NCBI GenBank assembly: GCA_013821455.1
Contig: JACDGS010000024.1
Location: 1-59,597, forward strand
Length of the DNA: 59,597 nt
Direction of reading: 5' to 3'
From: Chthoniobacterales bacterium
Lineage (GTDB): Bacteria; Verrucomicrobiota; Verrucomicrobiia; Chthoniobacterales; UBA10450
A program made the position numbers and the translations under genes. How positions within the stretch are numbered: the first letter of the stretch is position 1; the number at the start of each line of letters is the position of its first letter. Shown here piece by piece: positions 1 through 8,641 of the stretch. Under the pieces are notes generated by a model. That model was not told where the DNA came from, ran no database searches, and saw only the letters and a list, made by a program, of their open reading frames with translations.

Positions 1-648
1 CGTGAACGCAGTAACAATCCGGAGCAACCGTCCAATCGAGCCGCCGAGTAGGAGAAGACCGATGATGAAAAGAATATGATCCGGACCGATGAAGATGTGA
101 TGGACGCCTTCCAGCAAAAATTGCCTAACGACTGTAAGAGTACCCTCGCTTTCCCCGGGCGCGTAGGAAATGTCGGTGTGCGCGCGATCGAAGATGCCCT
201 GATAGCGCAAAGCGACGCCTTCATCAATATTTAGGAAGGTGCGATGACGCGCGTCAGCCGCGAAGAGATGGCAATGCAGATGAATCGTGCCGCCATTCGG
301 GCGCAGGAATTCCAGACGCAGCCGGAGGTTCCTTTGCGCGGCAGCAGGCTGCACTTCAAGTAGAGTGGGAGAAAGCGTATCGCCGCCGGAAGTAATCGTA
401 AGACCGGTCGCGACAGTTCTAAGAAGGCGGTTTCTTAGTTGCTCGAGAGCAACGGAGTCAAGAAAGCTTGCCTCTTCCACACCCGGCAGTTCGCGCGCGA
501 AGTTTTTCGCTGAGGATTCAACTGTGACTTCGATCACACCGGAAGCGAGATGAAGATCGACGTAACTTAGTGGGAGCTCGTGACTAAATCCTGCAGGAAG
601 AGTTACCAGCAAGATCGCCAGAGTGAGTAAGACGGCACGTGCAGGCAT
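1..648 (-). CDS. HupE/UreJ-like membrane protein, 3' end outside window
   Basis: An ATG at 646-648 opens a minus-strand frame of 216 codons that is still open at the left edge, so the C-terminus is missing. Residues 1-22 form a signal peptide (hydrophobic core LLTLAILLVTLPAG). About 150 extracytoplasmic residues follow, then EGVHHIFIGPDHILF and a hydrophobic helix, which is the hallmark of HupE/UreJ_2 family proteins. Family members are thought to take part in nickel or other metal transport. The ATG lies 2 bp after the TGA of the TPR gene at 651, so it is probably the third gene of a DUF4331-TPR-HupE operon. Family assignment is fairly sure; the substrate is unknown. Confidence 0.8.
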   Translation of the reverse strand, partial: MPARAVLLTLAILLVTLPAGFSHELPLSYVDLHLASGVIEVTVESSAKNFARELPGVEEASFLDSVALEQLRNRLLRTVATGLTITSGGDTLSPTLLEVQPAAAQRNLRLRLEFLRPNGGTIHLHCHLFAADARHRTFLNIDEGVALRYQGIFDRAHTDISYAPGESEGTLTVVRQFLLEGVHHIFIGPDHILFIIGLLLLGGSIGRLLRIVTAFT

Positions 649-650
649 AG

Positions 651-2084
651 TCATTTTACTGCCAGAGCCTCGCGCGCTTTTGCCGCCTGCAAGGGATCGA
701 ATTCCGGACTAAGAGCGAGCGCGCGCTGAAGGTAGGAAGCGGCGAGCGACTCATCGCCCGCCGCGCGGGCGATCATCCCTGCACGATAGAGTAACTTCGG
801 GTCCCAAGTACTTAGCCGAAGGGCCTCCTTACTTGCGGTTTCCGCTTCCTGAACTCGCCCTGCTTTAAGCGCGGTCCAAGCCAATGCGTCCGCGCCATAG
901 ATATCGCGCCGGCCGGCGTGGTATTCGCTCCGCGCTAACTCGTAGGCGAGCTCAGGCTTCTTCTCATGATCGGCCAGGAAGAGGGCGAAATTCCGATCGT
1001 ATGGTGTCCCGTGAATCTTGCGTGAGTGTTCCCCGAGTTGCTCGACAAGATCGTAGCGGACGGCGGCGTCCGGTTCCCGCCCGGTTAAAAGATAGAGATC
1101 GCCTAACGAGGCCATGGCATCGAGCGTCGGAACAATTCGGACGGCCTCCTCATAGTAGGAAATCGCTTGAGGATAATCATGCTGCGCGGCGCGGACGCGT
1201 GCGAGCGAACCGAGCGCGCGAAAGTAACTGGGCGAAGTCTTGAGAATTGCGCGGTATTCCTTCTCGGCCTTAGGATAGTTACCAGTCGCGAAAGCTACTT
1301 CGCCTAACTGCCAGCGACTCCAGTTAATTGTCTCGTTAGGCGGATGAGACATCGCGCCTAAGAGGCAAAGTGCCGTTTGCAACTGGCGCTGCGCTTCCTC
1401 GGGTTTGCCATAGAGGAGCGCGAGACGGGCGAGGCGCGTCGCGGTGCCTGCATTATCCTCCTGGAGTGACTCCATCTTTCTGTAAGCAGCGTCCACCGTG
1501 TCATAGTCGCCTAACTCCAAAGCAGCGTCGCCCAGGACGGCGTAGGATTCGCCTTTATCCGGCTCGAGCTGGACTAACTGCTCCGCGTGCTGGCGCGCGG
1601 CGGCAAAGGCGTGGTTGGAAAACTCGGCATGCGCCAGGGCGAGCAAGCCACCGAGATTGCGCGCCGCCGGCACGGTCTCGAGAGAGGTCTGCGCTGCCGT
1701 TACGGCTAACGGAAGATAGTCTTCATTCCCTGTCTCGCGAACACGTTGCAGATAGTATTCCGAAAGCGCGTTCTGCGAGCGGCTTTCCTCCGGGTCGCGC
1801 TTCACTCGCTCGCTGTAATAGCGAATAAAGTCGTTCGTCGCCGCTTCGCCATCGGAAGTCGCCGGCATCAAGGCGCGACTGGCTGGCGGCGCAGAAGGCG
1901 TGAGGAGCTTCTCCGTGAGTTGCGCCAGCACACCCAGAGTGACCGCGATTGCCAATAGAGTTAGTCGCGACCTAACGAGTAAAGGACTGTGTGATGCGAC
2001 GGCTCGAGGAAATTCCCTCAAACGTGGCCCTTCTTCCTGGCTGATCACACACGAAAAATTCCGCGTCGCGGGCTTTCGCCGCAC
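651..2084 (-). CDS. TPR-repeat protein with N-terminal membrane anchor
   Basis: 477 codons from a GTG. After a basic stretch of about 40 residues there is one hydrophobic segment (LTLLAIAVTLGVLA, about residues 41-55), so the protein is probably anchored or exported. The rest is helical TPR repeats, for example AVLGDAALELGDYDTVDAAYRKM and YRAGMIARAAGDESLAASYL in pieces, up to the C-terminus. It starts 25 bp after the DUF4331 stop and ends 2 bp before the HupE start, so the three genes look co-transcribed. Its role is probably protein-protein scaffolding; no enzyme motif is visible. The true start could lie further in, because the first 40 residues are poorly protein-like. Confidence 0.75.
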   Translation of the reverse strand: MRRKPATRNFSCVISQEEGPRLREFPRAVASHSPLLVRSRLTLLAIAVTLGVLAQLTEKLLTPSAPPASRALMPATSDGEAATNDFIRYYSERVKRDPEESRSQNALSEYYLQRVRETGNEDYLPLAVTAAQTSLETVPAARNLGGLLALAHAEFSNHAFAAARQHAEQLVQLEPDKGESYAVLGDAALELGDYDTVDAAYRKMESLQEDNAGTATRLARLALLYGKPEEAQRQLQTALCLLGAMSHPPNETINWSRWQLGEVAFATGNYPKAEKEYRAILKTSPSYFRALGSLARVRAAQHDYPQAISYYEEAVRIVPTLDAMASLGDLYLLTGREPDAAVRYDLVEQLGEHSRKIHGTPYDRNFALFLADHEKKPELAYELARSEYHAGRRDIYGADALAWTALKAGRVQEAETASKEALRLSTWDPKLLYRAGMIARAAGDESLAASYLQRALALSPEFDPLQAAKAREALAVK

Positions 2085-2108
2085 GCCGCGGAATCCCCAT
2101 GAACTGAG

Positions 2109-3374
2109 TTATTGCCGGGTATGATCGTCCGGATTATCGCCTGGCGGGAAGGGCTGCGTCGGGTCGGCCACGAAGGGGAAGACGTTGCGCAGAGGTACCT
2201 CGTTCGCGTCCACATAGTCAGTAAGCGGCTGACTGTTATTAATCAGAGTGAAGGTGATATCGACGACATCATCGACCAGGCGCCGGCCGCCGAGATGACC
2301 AAAGCCACCATCAGGGTTGTTACCGCCCTGCGGCCCGGAGTTAGGTACGTTCAGATCAAGGCGCAAGATGTCGCCGTTGCGCTGAATCGTATCGAGAATC
2401 TGATTAATATGCGCGGCGTCTGTCCCGAAATTTTGCAGGTCGGTGATAAGGTCATTCCGGAAGCGTCCTCGCTTATCATCCTCGGTGGAAGCGCTGTTAT
2501 ATTCGTTTTTGCGCGTGGCGGGGATAAGTCCGTTGTTGACCAGCGGGTTACCCTCGCGATCGACATTGACCCATTCGCCTTTCCCGACATAGGCACCATC
2601 GGTCACTTTCTGGTTAGTGCGCCGCTGAGTCACAGCGTTAATCCCGATAACGGAGGTGCTGGCGCCGCGCAGATAGCTTGCAGGAATACTTACCGCGGTA
2701 ATCAAGGTGTTGAAACCCGCATAAGTGTCGCGGCCCCGGCGGAAGCCGAGGAGCGAGGTATCGGGGTGGCCTGGATTCATCAGCGAAGAAGCAACGAAAC
2801 GATTCGCGCCGGTGTCGTCGAGGAAGAAGGGATCGTCGGCATTACCGCCGAAAAACTTGGCGCCACTCTGGGGATCGAGTGTCACGACCGGCTGAGGCGC
2901 AGGTTGCGGTTGCGGCTCCTGCGTCGCGAGGGTAGTCGGGCCGGTAAACCCGAGAAGGATATTGCCGTTCGCATCGGAGAGTTTGATCGTGGCAGTTTGA
3001 GTCGTTAGGCGGCCGAGACCGGGCGTGTAAGTGACATCGACAAAGAGATCCGGCTTGGCGTCGCCCGTGTTTTCGATCTCGAAACGGTAACGGATGTTCG
3101 AGTCAAAGATCACCATGCCGAAGTGCTCACCGGAAACAATGAAACCCTGAGTGCTATTAAGGAGAACGACTTGCGAGTTATCATTCGGATCGAGAAAAGC
3201 CCACATATCGGCGATGTCGCTGCCGCGATCCTGCGCAATGGTTGGAGAATCGATATGGTCGGAGGCTTGGAGGCGCGCCGGCGCGAGGGAGGCGAGCGCG
3301 AGAAGTGCGCCGGCTCCAAGAAGACTCAGGCGGTGGGACCTGGAGTTAGGAAGGGTATGGTGGTGGTGCTTCAT
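2109..3374 (-). CDS. DUF4331 family secreted protein
   Basis: 421 residues from the ATG at 3372-3374, chosen because it is followed at once by a signal peptide (MKHHHHTLPNSRSHRLSLL, then GAGALLALASLAPARLQA). The mature protein begins SDHIDSPTIAQDRGSDIADM, the typical opening of DUF4331 proteins, and continues with WAFLDPND and a beta-rich body. Function of the family is not established; members are exported and often encoded beside TPR and HupE-like proteins, as here. First gene of a minus-strand cluster with TPR (25 bp gap) and HupE. A longer in-frame extension to 3545 exists but is poor in protein character and lacks a signal at its N-terminus. Confidence 0.85.
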   Translation of the reverse strand: MKHHHHTLPNSRSHRLSLLGAGALLALASLAPARLQASDHIDSPTIAQDRGSDIADMWAFLDPNDNSQVVLLNSTQGFIVSGEHFGMVIFDSNIRYRFEIENTGDAKPDLFVDVTYTPGLGRLTTQTATIKLSDANGNILLGFTGPTTLATQEPQPQPAPQPVVTLDPQSGAKFFGGNADDPFFLDDTGANRFVASSLMNPGHPDTSLLGFRRGRDTYAGFNTLITAVSIPASYLRGASTSVIGINAVTQRRTNQKVTDGAYVGKGEWVNVDREGNPLVNNGLIPATRKNEYNSASTEDDKRGRFRNDLITDLQNFGTDAAHINQILDTIQRNGDILRLDLNVPNSGPQGGNNPDGGFGHLGGRRLVDDVVDITFTLINNSQPLTDYVDANEVPLRNVFPFVADPTQPFPPGDNPDDHTRQ

Positions 3375-3565
3375 AGTCTTACGTAGAGATATTCGCTGCG
3401 ATGGTTGGTGGTTGTCGGTGCTGTTGCTGGGAAGAACGCGGGTAAGATGAGAATGCGCTGAGCCTATTCCCTCCTTTCTGAAGTTTTTGTTCTTTATCGT
3501 TTGTTCGCAAAGGTTGAGAATGTTTCTTCGTTGCCTCACCCCCAAAACTCTGGCAGCTAGAAATA

Positions 3566-4252
3566 ATGCGCGTCCTTGTTATCGAAGACGATCTTCGCCT
3601 CGCCCGGCAAATCACCCGTGAGCTGGCGCGAGCTAACCATGAGGCGAGCGCCCGCAATGACGGCGCGGAGGGATTGGAAACCGCGCTCGCGCAACCGCCC
3701 GATCTCATCGTGCTCGATATCAATTTACCAGGGATGAATGGCTTCTCGGTTCTGGCCAGATTGCGCGAGGCTCATTCGACGGCGCGCATTCTTATTCTCA
3801 CCGCGCGCAGCGAAGTGAACGAGCGGGTGAAAGGGCTTAAGGCCGGCGCCGATGACTATCTGGCTAAGCCTTTCTCGATGAACGAGCTGATGGCGAGGGT
3901 AGACGCTCTCGGGCGGCGCGCGGCTGCGCCCACCGCGGCCGATCTGCTGGTGGTCGGTGACTTACATATGGATGTGCAACATCGACATGTCCTGCGCGCT
4001 GGAAAACCGATAGCGCTTTCACCGCGGGAATTTGATGTCCTCCAGGTGTTAATGCAGGAGCCGGGAAGAGTCTTCTCTCGCACGGAACTCTGCGAGCGCA
4101 TCTGGCAGCGCGAACATGAATACGACACGCGGACAGTCGAGATTTTCATCACCCGGCTGCGCAAGAAAATTGACAGCGGCCATACGACCGCGTTGATCAC
4201 AACGCAGCGCTATGTGGGTTACTCCATTCAGGTGCCGGCTAGTTTTGCGTAA
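3566..4252 (+). CDS. OmpR/PhoB-family response regulator
   Basis: 228 residues. The receiver domain (1-118) has the acidic pair at D8/D9, phospho-acceptor D51 in VLDINLPGMNG, T79 in ILTA and K101 in LAKPF. The C-terminal winged helix (about 130-225) carries LSPREFDVLQVLM and the recognition part YDTRTVEIFITRLRKKI. It should bind DNA when phosphorylated by a histidine kinase. No kinase is encoded next to it, so it is an orphan here. It is divergent from the DUF4331 operon across about 190 bp, which makes that operon a candidate target (inference). Family is certain; signal unknown. Confidence 0.95.
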   Translation: MRVLVIEDDLRLARQITRELARANHEASARNDGAEGLETALAQPPDLIVLDINLPGMNGFSVLARLREAHSTARILILTARSEVNERVKGLKAGADDYLAKPFSMNELMARVDALGRRAAAPTAADLLVVGDLHMDVQHRHVLRAGKPIALSPREFDVLQVLMQEPGRVFSRTELCERIWQREHEYDTRTVEIFITRLRKKIDSGHTTALITTQRYVGYSIQVPASFA

Positions 4253-4266
4253 CAGTTCTGTTACGT

Positions 4267-4296
4267 AAAGGTTTGCCTGGATGTGAGAAAACCTTT
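4267..4296 (+). terminator. possible stem-loop after the response regulator
   Basis: AAAGGTTT at 4267-4274 is matched by its reverse complement AAACCTTT at 4289-4296 across a 14-base loop, 15 bp after the response-regulator stop and before the convergent DUF1499 gene. There is no T-run after it, so an intrinsic terminator is only weakly supported. Confidence 0.35.
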
Positions 4297-4311
4297 CCGA
4301 TCCTTTACTCG

Positions 4312-4680
4312 TTAGGCGGACGCTTTGATCGCGCCTCGGGCTTCAAGCCGGCGCCGCAAGCTCTCTACGCGCCGCCGGTTTACTCCGAAATCGTAATGAC
4401 CCAGGCGCGAGGCGGACCGGATAGCTAAGTCATTTCGATCGAGGCGTAACTGGATCACGAGATCATCCACGAACCGGAACAGAATAGTGCGACATTCAAC
4501 GCGGAGGAAATCTGCGCCCTCCTCGACGATTCGGGTCCGAGGCAGAGCCACTACGGCAGCGCGAATCGCCGGCCACGCGGCGGCGCGTGCGAGAAGGAAG
4601 GGGGCGACGGCATGGCACCGCTCCGTTGCTTCGGTCGAGACGCAATTCGTCGCAGAGCTTGGACAGGGCGGGAGAGTCAT
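4312..4680 (-). CDS. DUF1499 family protein
   Basis: 122 residues starting MTLPPCPSSATNCVSTEA, the usual family opening. The C-terminal half has TRIVEEGADFLRVECRT and VIQLRLDRNDLAIRSASRLG, matching the DUF1499 core (beta strand, VRSASR, then DLGVNRRRV). Biochemical function is unknown; the family is widespread in proteobacteria and verrucomicrobia and is often periplasmic. The stop codon is TAA of the motif GCC-TAA-CGA at 4309-4317, which here continues into the longer form ending near 4300. Convergent with the response regulator. Confidence 0.75.
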   Translation of the reverse strand: MTLPPCPSSATNCVSTEATERCHAVAPFLLARAAAWPAIRAAVVALPRTRIVEEGADFLRVECRTILFRFVDDLVIQLRLDRNDLAIRSASRLGHYDFGVNRRRVESLRRRLEARGAIKASA

Positions 4681-4758
4681 CGCGAAATTATCGATGCAAC
4701 GAGCTGCCTCGCGAACGGAAGTTGTGCACGGTGCGTCGGTCCACTACAATCCGCGGCC

Positions 4759-5400
4759 ATGAAGCTGTTCGCTCTTCGTTACTTTGGGCTTGGCAGTGTC
4801 GTGATTTTACTAGCCGGCGGCTGCACGGAGTTGCCTAACGATGTCGGCGTGCGCCAGCATCGCGCGGTCGCCGCGCTCACGCGCAAGGCGTCGCACCATC
4901 CGATCTTTGCCACTTGGGAGGACGATCCTGCGGCCAAAGGGAGGCCCAGGATTCTGGTTAATCTCACCACGCAGCAGGCCTTTTTTTATCGCGGCCAAAC
5001 GTTGATTGGCAAAACCAACATCTCCTCTGGACGGCGCGCCTATGAGACGCCGCCGGGGAAATACGAAGTCATCCAAAAGGACGCGAAGCATGTCTCGAGT
5101 GAGTACGGTGTGTACGAAAACCACGTCGGCGAGATCGTCACGCACGACGTGGTCGCGGAGAAGACACCGCAACCGAAGGGCTCGCATTTCGTCGGCGCGC
5201 CCATGCCTTACTTTTTGCGCTTCACCGAAGGCTACGGAATGCATGCCGGCTTCGTCCCGCGCGTGCGCGCCTCGCACGGTTGTATCCGGATGCCGATTGT
5301 CATGGCGAAACATTTTTTCGAAGCCGCCGAAGTAGGGACACGGGTGGAAGTGATCGAGCCGCCGGCCGCACCTACGCCTACGCCTACGCCTACGCATTAA
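4759..5400 (+). CDS. L,D-transpeptidase (YkuD/ErfK family), lipoprotein
   Basis: 213 residues from ATG 4759, chosen because it gives a lipoprotein signal with lipobox LLAGGC. The YkuD domain begins with ILVNLTTQQAFFYRGQTLIG and ends with the catalytic block HAGFVPRVRASHGCIRMP, in which His and the nucleophilic Cys (about residue 175) are intact. The enzyme would form 3-3 cross-links in peptidoglycan or attach proteins to it, acting from a membrane in the periplasm. The C-terminus is a PTPTPTPT tail. A clear paralogue sits at the other end of the window (54063-54680). The frame upstream to 4612 is not protein-like. Confidence 0.9.
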   Translation: MKLFALRYFGLGSVVILLAGGCTELPNDVGVRQHRAVAALTRKASHHPIFATWEDDPAAKGRPRILVNLTTQQAFFYRGQTLIGKTNISSGRRAYETPPGKYEVIQKDAKHVSSEYGVYENHVGEIVTHDVVAEKTPQPKGSHFVGAPMPYFLRFTEGYGMHAGFVPRVRASHGCIRMPIVMAKHFFEAAEVGTRVEVIEPPAAPTPTPTPTH

Positions 5401-5659
5401 GAAAGCGTGGATGACTCCAAGTGCCCTTCCACTAGCTGACTGCATTTCGTGCTATCACCTCTGAGCACCAATGCGCACTTAGCTTGGTGTGCGGTAGTCC
5501 ACCCTTACGATACCAAGACGTTAGGCAGGACCCTCGCCCATTTAGAGTTACCCCAGGAACGACCGGGCTAGCCGCGGCACACTTGCGTAATGTCTGGCAA
5601 CTAGTCCTTTATTCGTTAGGCGAGTGTTCCCGCTGACTACCGAGTTATCAAAATAGTCC

Positions 5660-6460
5660 CTACTTGGACTTCTTAACAGGCGGCGGCGGGCTGAGCGATA
5701 CTTTCGCCTTGGGATACTTTTCGATCTCGGCAGCTAGGCCAGTCAGATCGAAGACCACAGTCGATTCGCCGGCAAACTTAGGAAATAACCGTACTACTAG
5801 CCTGGAAGACTTAGTCGCGCGCTCGATGAACGTGCTGGGCGTCGGGCAAAAGGCCGCGGTAAAGTCCGACGATGAAAGCCAGAGCGCCGTTTCCGCGGGA
5901 GTCTGATCCCACCGCATCATGACTGCCGGATAGCGATCTCCCAGATATTCGTGGTTTGTGCTTATCATGACGTCCCATTTCCCTTCGCGCCATCGCGCGA
6001 TGAGCAAATCGTTTGTAGGTTGATCGCTCGCGGAATCTCGCACTCCCAGGAGAGAGAAGGTGGTGGTGGTCGAGTCATCCATCGCCGATTGGCGTGCATC
6101 AACTATCCAATGGTGATCTAAGAGAGTAGGCGAAGCGGAAGGGCTGGGAGAGGGTGAGGGAGAAGAAATCGCAACGGGAGAAGCAGTCTCGACCGGAGTC
6201 GTGACCAAAGCAGGAGTTGCGGTGGGCGGAGAAGTTTCGGCGGCAGCGGAACTCTTTGCCGGGGAGGGAGTCGCGGAAAAAGAGGGAACTGCAGAAGGAG
6301 AAGGACTCTCGGAAGTGGAAGGAGTCGCAGCAGGAGTTCCGGAAGCGGTAGGAGAAGGAATCGGTGTGTCATCCGGCGTCGCGGAGGGGCTGGCAACTTC
6401 CGCCCTGGCGACGCTAAGGATTGTCCATACGAGCAAGCCCGCTAGTTCCAGTTTCTTCAT
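5660..6460 (-). CDS. secreted Ser/Pro-rich protein with C-terminal globular domain
   Basis: 266 residues. A signal peptide (MKKLELAGLLVWTILSVARA) is followed by a low-complexity linker of about 90 residues made of Pro, Ser, Thr and Ala. A globular domain covers about 118-260 with TTTFSLLG, EYLGDRYPAVMMRWD and TVVFDLTGL. The C-domain pattern (a small substrate-like beta fold with an R-D-P-like strand and a closing FDLTGL) recalls the TagO/VasI group, but no type VI genes are nearby, so I do not assign that function. Stop TAG at 5660-5662. Probably a cell-surface protein. Confidence 0.7.
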   Translation of the reverse strand: MKKLELAGLLVWTILSVARAEVASPSATPDDTPIPSPTASGTPAATPSTSESPSPSAVPSFSATPSPAKSSAAAETSPPTATPALVTTPVETASPVAISSPSPSPSPSASPTLLDHHWIVDARQSAMDDSTTTTFSLLGVRDSASDQPTNDLLIARWREGKWDVMISTNHEYLGDRYPAVMMRWDQTPAETALWLSSSDFTAAFCPTPSTFIERATKSSRLVVRLFPKFAGESTVVFDLTGLAAEIEKYPKAKVSLSPPPPVKKSK

Positions 6461-6836
6461 CTCTTAAATTCTATTTCTCGTTGGGCTCTCTTCGGAATTC
6501 CCGGGGATCGGCCCCTGCAGCCGGGCTCCATCGAATGCCATGGCTTAGCCTTATCAGCAAGGTGAGTGCCCGCGGAGATTGAGTGCTGACATTCATCATC
6601 CCGCCGCTTTCAGCTCGGAGCGTGCCACCTGCAATTTAACCTTTCGGCGGTTGCTGGGAGCGCATCAGCCCCGCGGCGGTGGCAAACCGCCGCTCCTCGC
6701 GCTTCACGTCTAAGCGACCTAACGAGTAAAGGACCAGCAGATGACTGCCAAGAGAACAGCTTCGAACTCTGCGGAACGCAAAGGAAGTATCGGTTGGTCC
6801 ATTTCCCGAGATTAGGACTTTGGCGCAGTGGTGGCG
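6461..6836. other. gene-free stretch with one hairpin and one extended motif
   Basis: No convincing coding frame. It holds a perfect 8-bp inverted repeat (GCGGCGGT/ACCGCCGC, near 6673-6695) and one copy of the long motif CCTAACGAGTAAAGGAC at 6718-6734. The rest shows no recognisable structure. Confidence 0.5.
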
Positions 6837-7436
6837 CTACCGCGGGCTCCCGGCCGCGGCGACACTTGCCGCGACCATTTGGTGAAACTGCGCATCGATT
6901 TCTGGCGGAGTGAGGGAAGACCGGTAACTCATCCACCAGATAAGCTGGGAAAACAAGGCGCCGGCCAGGCCGTGAGCAAGAACAGCGCACTGTTCCTTGC
7001 CTAACGAGTATAGCCGTTTTTGTTGCCGCAAGCGATCCTCGATCGCGCGCGCGAAATGTGCCTCGCCCAGGTCCCGTAGGTCATGGAGACGGTTCGCTTC
7101 CACCAGCTTCCCAAAGAAATCGCGCATCTCGGCAACATGAGTGAAGAGCTCTGTCACGGGCGCGACTCGCTCTGACTGATCATTGCTCCGAGCGAGCAGG
7201 GTGGACATGCCGGCCATGAACTCATCCACGTCGCTCAGGAAGAGATCGTTCTTATCGCGATAGTGCGCATAAAAGGTAGAACGGCTGATTTGCGCGCGGT
7301 CCAGGACTTCCTGGACAGTGGCTTCATCGAAAGGCTTCTCGAGGAGGAGCGCGACGAGGGCGTCACCGAGTTGATTGCGACTGCGCGTGATGCGCCGATC
7401 TGGCTTTTTGCCCTGTCTTTTGGAGTTATCGGACAT
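6837..7436 (-). CDS. TetR/AcrR-family transcriptional regulator
   Basis: 199 residues from the ATG at 7434-7436 (MSDNSKRQGKKPDRR). The N-terminal helix-turn-helix is clear: ALVALLLEKPFDEATVQEVL then AQISRSTFYAHYRDKNDLF. The C-terminal ligand domain is typical in length. A TTG 45 bp upstream would extend it, but ATG is preferred. It is divergent from the membrane protein at 7512 over 75 bp, so it probably represses that gene and itself (inference). The inducer is unknown. Confidence 0.9.
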   Translation of the reverse strand: MSDNSKRQGKKPDRRITRSRNQLGDALVALLLEKPFDEATVQEVLDRAQISRSTFYAHYRDKNDLFLSDVDEFMAGMSTLLARSNDQSERVAPVTELFTHVAEMRDFFGKLVEANRLHDLRDLGEAHFARAIEDRLRQQKRLYSLGKEQCAVLAHGLAGALFSQLIWWMSYRSSLTPPEIDAQFHQMVAASVAAAGSPR

Positions 7437-7511
7437 GGTCACCGGGGCTGTGCGGAAACGTGAAGCGAATCCTTTCGACAAACGGAGAGTAGGGGCGCGA
7501 CACTTTCAAGT

Positions 7512-8144
7512 ATGAAGGATAACCGCTTGCGTGGGCTGGCGCTAATCATCGGCGCAATCGCAGGAGTCATAACAATGGCTGTGCATCCGATCGCGCATCA
7601 TGGGTTGATCTCACGAACGGAAATGGAAAGGCTGGAGTTACTCACGCGCGTGGTCCACGGGCTCGCGCTCGCTACTCTGCCGCTCATGTTTTTGGGCGCG
7701 TTCGTGCTGGCGCGCCGGCTCGATACTCCGCGGCGAATTGCCATGCTGGCGCTCGCTATCTATGGGTTTGCCCTGATCGCGCTTATGGGCGCGGCGACGA
7801 TGAGTGGGTTCGTCGCGCCGGGCGTCCTGCATGCGCTCGTCGTCGGTGACCCGCTGATCGAAACGCGCCGGCTCTTCCTCGATTTCACTTTTCGTTTGAA
7901 TCAGGGTTTCGCGGAGGTTTACACCGTGGGTTCGTGCATCGCGCTCGCCCTGTGGTCGGGCTTAATGGTAACCGAGCGCCGGTTCTCGCGCTCGCTCGGA
8001 GTCTATGGATTGCTCGCAAGCCTATCCTCGGTCGCGGCGCTGCTGAGCGGACATCTTCCTCTCGATGTGCACGGATTTGGATTGGTTGCGTTCTCACAGT
8101 CCATCTGGTTTGCGATTGCGGGGAGCGTGCTGAGAAAAAGCTGA
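7512..8144 (+). CDS. multi-pass membrane protein of unknown function
   Basis: 210 residues with about six hydrophobic helices, for example LALIIGAIAGVITMAVHPI, LALATLPLMFLGAFVLA, IAMLALAIYGFALIALMG and VYGLLASLSSVAALLSGHL. I do not recognise a named family; the conserved-looking histidines (HPIAHHG, HLPLDVHGFG) lie at membrane edges. It is divergent from a TetR regulator and is its most likely target, so a role in envelope stress or efflux is possible (inference). Confidence 0.7.
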   Translation: MKDNRLRGLALIIGAIAGVITMAVHPIAHHGLISRTEMERLELLTRVVHGLALATLPLMFLGAFVLARRLDTPRRIAMLALAIYGFALIALMGAATMSGFVAPGVLHALVVGDPLIETRRLFLDFTFRLNQGFAEVYTVGSCIALALWSGLMVTERRFSRSLGVYGLLASLSSVAALLSGHLPLDVHGFGLVAFSQSIWFAIAGSVLRKS

Positions 8145-8238
8145 AGTGTGGAGATGAAGTTCTTTACTCGTTAGGCGACGTTCTGGCCAGCCGCCGTGCC
8201 CTCGACGCAGCCTTAGGCGAGTCGAGGCGGGTTCGACG

Positions 8239-8511
8239 ATGGGCTGGCATTCCTTCGATCAATCATTGCTCAAAGCTTTCACGGAGAATCTGATTTCCGA
8301 AGAAATAGCCATCACGTATTGCTCGAATAAGGCGAGGATGCGGCGCGATCTAGATCACTTAGGCAAGGTCAATGGGACGAGAGTGGGGGAGAGTCATTCG
8401 GGCTTGAAGCTCTCGGCGGTGAAGTCACCGCCCTCACCGCCCGCACGTCCGCGCCCGGTGGCTCCAGACCTGATGACGCAGCCCCCGAAGCCGGTGGCGG
8501 TGAAAAGCTGA
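8239..8511 (+). pseudogene. C-terminal remnant of a PilT-type twitching ATPase
   Basis: About 90 codons. Residues 5-44 (SFDQSLLKAFTENLISEEIA, then AITYCSNKARMRRDLDHL) match the extreme C-terminal helical region of PilT/PilU retraction ATPases, where MQTFDQ, I(S)EE.A..Y..... and MRRDLD occur in this order. All ATPase parts (Walker A/B, His and Asp boxes) are absent and nothing similar lies upstream, so this is a fragment left by a deletion or recombination. A Pro-rich tail follows. It could still be translated. It suggests the lineage has type IV pilus genes elsewhere. Confidence 0.65.
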
Positions 8512-8641
8512 AAAGCTAAAATCCTGAAATGCCGAGGAGGTAAGGATTGGGACGGTCCTTTACTCGTTAGGCTCAAGACATCCTCAACGACTTCGCTATC
8601 GTCGGCCTTGCGCCAAGCATGTTCTCTGATTGAATAGTCGC

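Noticed and set aside
2112-3008. Plus-strand frame of 298 codons
   Set aside because: Antisense to the DUF4331 gene, which has a signal peptide and family motif.
4612-4758. Longer N-terminus of the first L,D-transpeptidase
   Set aside because: Would bury the lipoprotein signal; overlaps the opposite-strand DUF1499 gene.
5401-5659. Possible small RNA or gene between L,D-transpeptidase and the Ser/Pro-rich gene
   Set aside because: No frame, no strong hairpin with T-run and no recognised RNA; only one long-form motif at 5604-5621.
5660-6460. Calling the Ser/Pro-rich protein a type VI secretion TagO
   Set aside because: Only a loose similarity of the C-terminal domain and no type VI genes nearby.
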